Below the pieces are notes generated by a model. The model had not been told where the DNA came from, ran no database searches, and worked only from the letters and a program-made list of their open reading frames with translations. Below, piece after piece: positions 62,949-64,000 of a DNA stretch of 64,000 nt (positions are counted from its first letter, which is position 1; each line of letters begins with the position of its first letter). A program made the position numbers and the translations under genes. The DNA comes from Salinisphaera sp. LB1 (GTDB taxonomy: Bacteria > Pseudomonadota > Gammaproteobacteria > Nevskiales > Salinisphaeraceae), in NCBI RefSeq assembly GCF_003177035.1, contig NZ_CP029488.1, positions 1,116,001-1,180,000 of the forward strand, given 5' to 3'.

Positions 62949-64000
62949 TCAGCCCATCAACTTCTCCAGCCCGCCCAGCGAACTGACGCCCAGAAACAAC
63001 GTAAGCAGCCAGGCGATCGCCCCCACGCCGAGCAGCCAACGCGGATACGCGTAACCGCCAAGCAGATCGGGCCGGCGCCAGGCCACCCACAGCAGCAGAC
63101 CGAAGCCCACCGGCAAGATCAGCCCATTGAAGGCGCCGGCGAAAATCAACAGCACCTGCGGCGCCTGCCCGAGCGCGGCGTAGATCGCGGCACAGCAGAC
63201 GATGAACACCACCGTCACCCACTGGCGCGTACGCGGCGCGGTGCTCGACAGCGTGATGAACGATACCGACGTGAACGCCGCACCAATCACCGAAGTGAGC
63301 GCCGCCGCCCACAACACCACGCCGAACACGCGCATGCCGATGTCGCCGGCCGCCGCTTTGAAGGCATCCGCGGCCATGTTCTCGCCGGCGATATGCGCAC
63401 CGCCCGCCACCACGCCCAGAATCGCCAGGAACAACAATGCCCGCATCACGGCCGTAATGACGATGCTCAGCACCGAACTCCTGGCGATCTCGCCTGCATA
63501 TTCCGGACCTTTGGCACCGGAATCCAGTAGCCGGTGCGCCCCGGCATAAGTGATGTAGCCGCCGACCGTGCCGCCGACCAGTGTCGTGATCACCAGGAAA
63601 TTGATCTGGCTCGGCAGCACTGTGTTCGTGAGTGCGGCGCCCAGGGGCGGGCTGGATACGAACGCCACATAGAGCATCAGCACGATCATCACCGCGCCGA
63701 GCCCCATCACCACACGATCCAATGCCACGCCGGCCTTGCGGATCGAGAAAATGCCCACCGCGATTGCCGCCGAAACCACACCGCCAATCTTGGGGTCCAC
63801 GCCGAGCATGGCGTTCGCGCCCAGCCCTGCACCGGCGATGTTACCGACGTTGAACACCACCCCGCCGAGAAACACCAGCGCCGACAAAAACCAGCCCAAC
63901 CCGGGCGCCACCCGGTTGCCGAGCTCCTGCGTACGCAGCCCCGACACGCCGACCACACGCCAGACATTGAGCTGCACCGCAATATCCAGCAGCGTCGACA
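62949..64000 (-). CDS. NRAMP-like transporter (YcsG type), partial
   Basis: Translation on the minus strand is open from the window edge and ends at 62949; 350 residues are visible and the N-terminus is outside. Helices contain LVGGTVGGYITYAGAHRLLDSG, the YcsG-like form of the NRAMP (SLC11) fold, and GAAFTSVSFITL. The codon at 63977 is an internal GTG: upstream residues STLLDIA fit the family, so the frame continues. In Bacillus, ycsG stands next to the 5-oxoprolinase genes. Here it faces the pxp operon, so it may import the lactam substrate or a metal. Confidence 0.85.
   Translation of the reverse strand, partial: STLLDIAVQLNVWRVVGVSGLRTQELGNRVAPGLGWFLSALVFLGGVVFNVGNIAGAGLGANAMLGVDPKIGGVVSAAIAVGIFSIRKAGVALDRVVMGLGAVMIVLMLYVAFVSSPPLGAALTNTVLPSQINFLVITTLVGGTVGGYITYAGAHRLLDSGAKGPEYAGEIARSSVLSIVITAVMRALLFLAILGVVAGGAHIAGENMAADAFKAAAGDIGMRVFGVVLWAAALTSVIGAAFTSVSFITLSSTAPRTRQWVTVVFIVCCAAIYAALGQAPQVLLIFAGAFNGLILPVGFGLLLWVAWRRPDLLGGYAYPRWLLGVGAIAWLLTLFLGVSSLGGLEKLMG

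Overview
The window is a 64 kb piece of a GC-rich proteobacterial chromosome built almost entirely of catabolic operons and uptake systems. The VanAB, PobA, PcaIJF and AroQ types, a sigma-54 regulator and an outer-membrane channel of aromatic degraders point to a Gram-negative, probably a gammaproteobacterium such as Salinisphaera or a relative. That taxonomic guess rests on gene style only. I saw no rRNA, tRNA, CRISPR array or intact insertion sequence.

Layout. 1-1.0 kb: end of an L-fucose oxidation cluster (lactonase end, L-fucose dehydrogenase). 1.0-5.4 kb: MgtC-like membrane protein, two small conserved proteins, a nuclease-fold protein and a drug-efflux-type transporter. 5.5-13.2 kb: a ribitol module with a LacI-type regulator, ribitol 2-dehydrogenase, a three-gene sugar ABC importer and a divergent ribulokinase. 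A LacI-like operator lies between the divergent units. 13.5-17.5 kb: an arginase-family ureohydrolase plus NCS1 permease, apparently driven from a sigma-54 promoter by a divergent PAS-AAA-Fis activator.

17.9-45.8 kb holds an almost complete funnel for lignin-derived aromatics. Fcs and Ech turn ferulate or coumarate into the aldehyde. An aldehyde dehydrogenase oxidises it, and VanAB and PobA give protocatechuate. PcaHG opens the ring, and PcaB, PcaL (a PcaD-PcaC fusion), PcaIJ and PcaF finish to acetyl-CoA and succinyl-CoA. AroQ, an aryl-alcohol dehydrogenase and an outer-membrane channel accompany it. Four local regulators (IclR, LysR/PcaQ, GntR/VanR, MarR) each have a recognisable candidate operator. 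A short housekeeping-like block (exonuclease, LOG, TerC) interrupts the cluster.

46-57.6 kb: an MFS transporter, a wrecked amino-acid dehydrogenase gene, a TSUP exporter, an SDR, an SHOCT protein, an M16 protease, the lutABC lactate-oxidation operon and a RhuM-Fic protein. The RhuM-Fic gene sits between lutC and a decayed second copy of the lutC 3' end. 58-64 kb: a pxpA-pxpBC operon that also encodes a full biotin carboxylase-BCCP protein, a GntR regulator and an NRAMP-like transporter. This last set looks like an uncharacterised biotin-dependent version of the 5-oxoprolinase system.

The intergenic DNA carries a 98-bp nested palindrome near 7.6 kb, a family of short CATCTGCGGATAAATG-type repeats around pcaF and elsewhere, and an 18-bp direct repeat flanking the 39.7-43.1 kb block.
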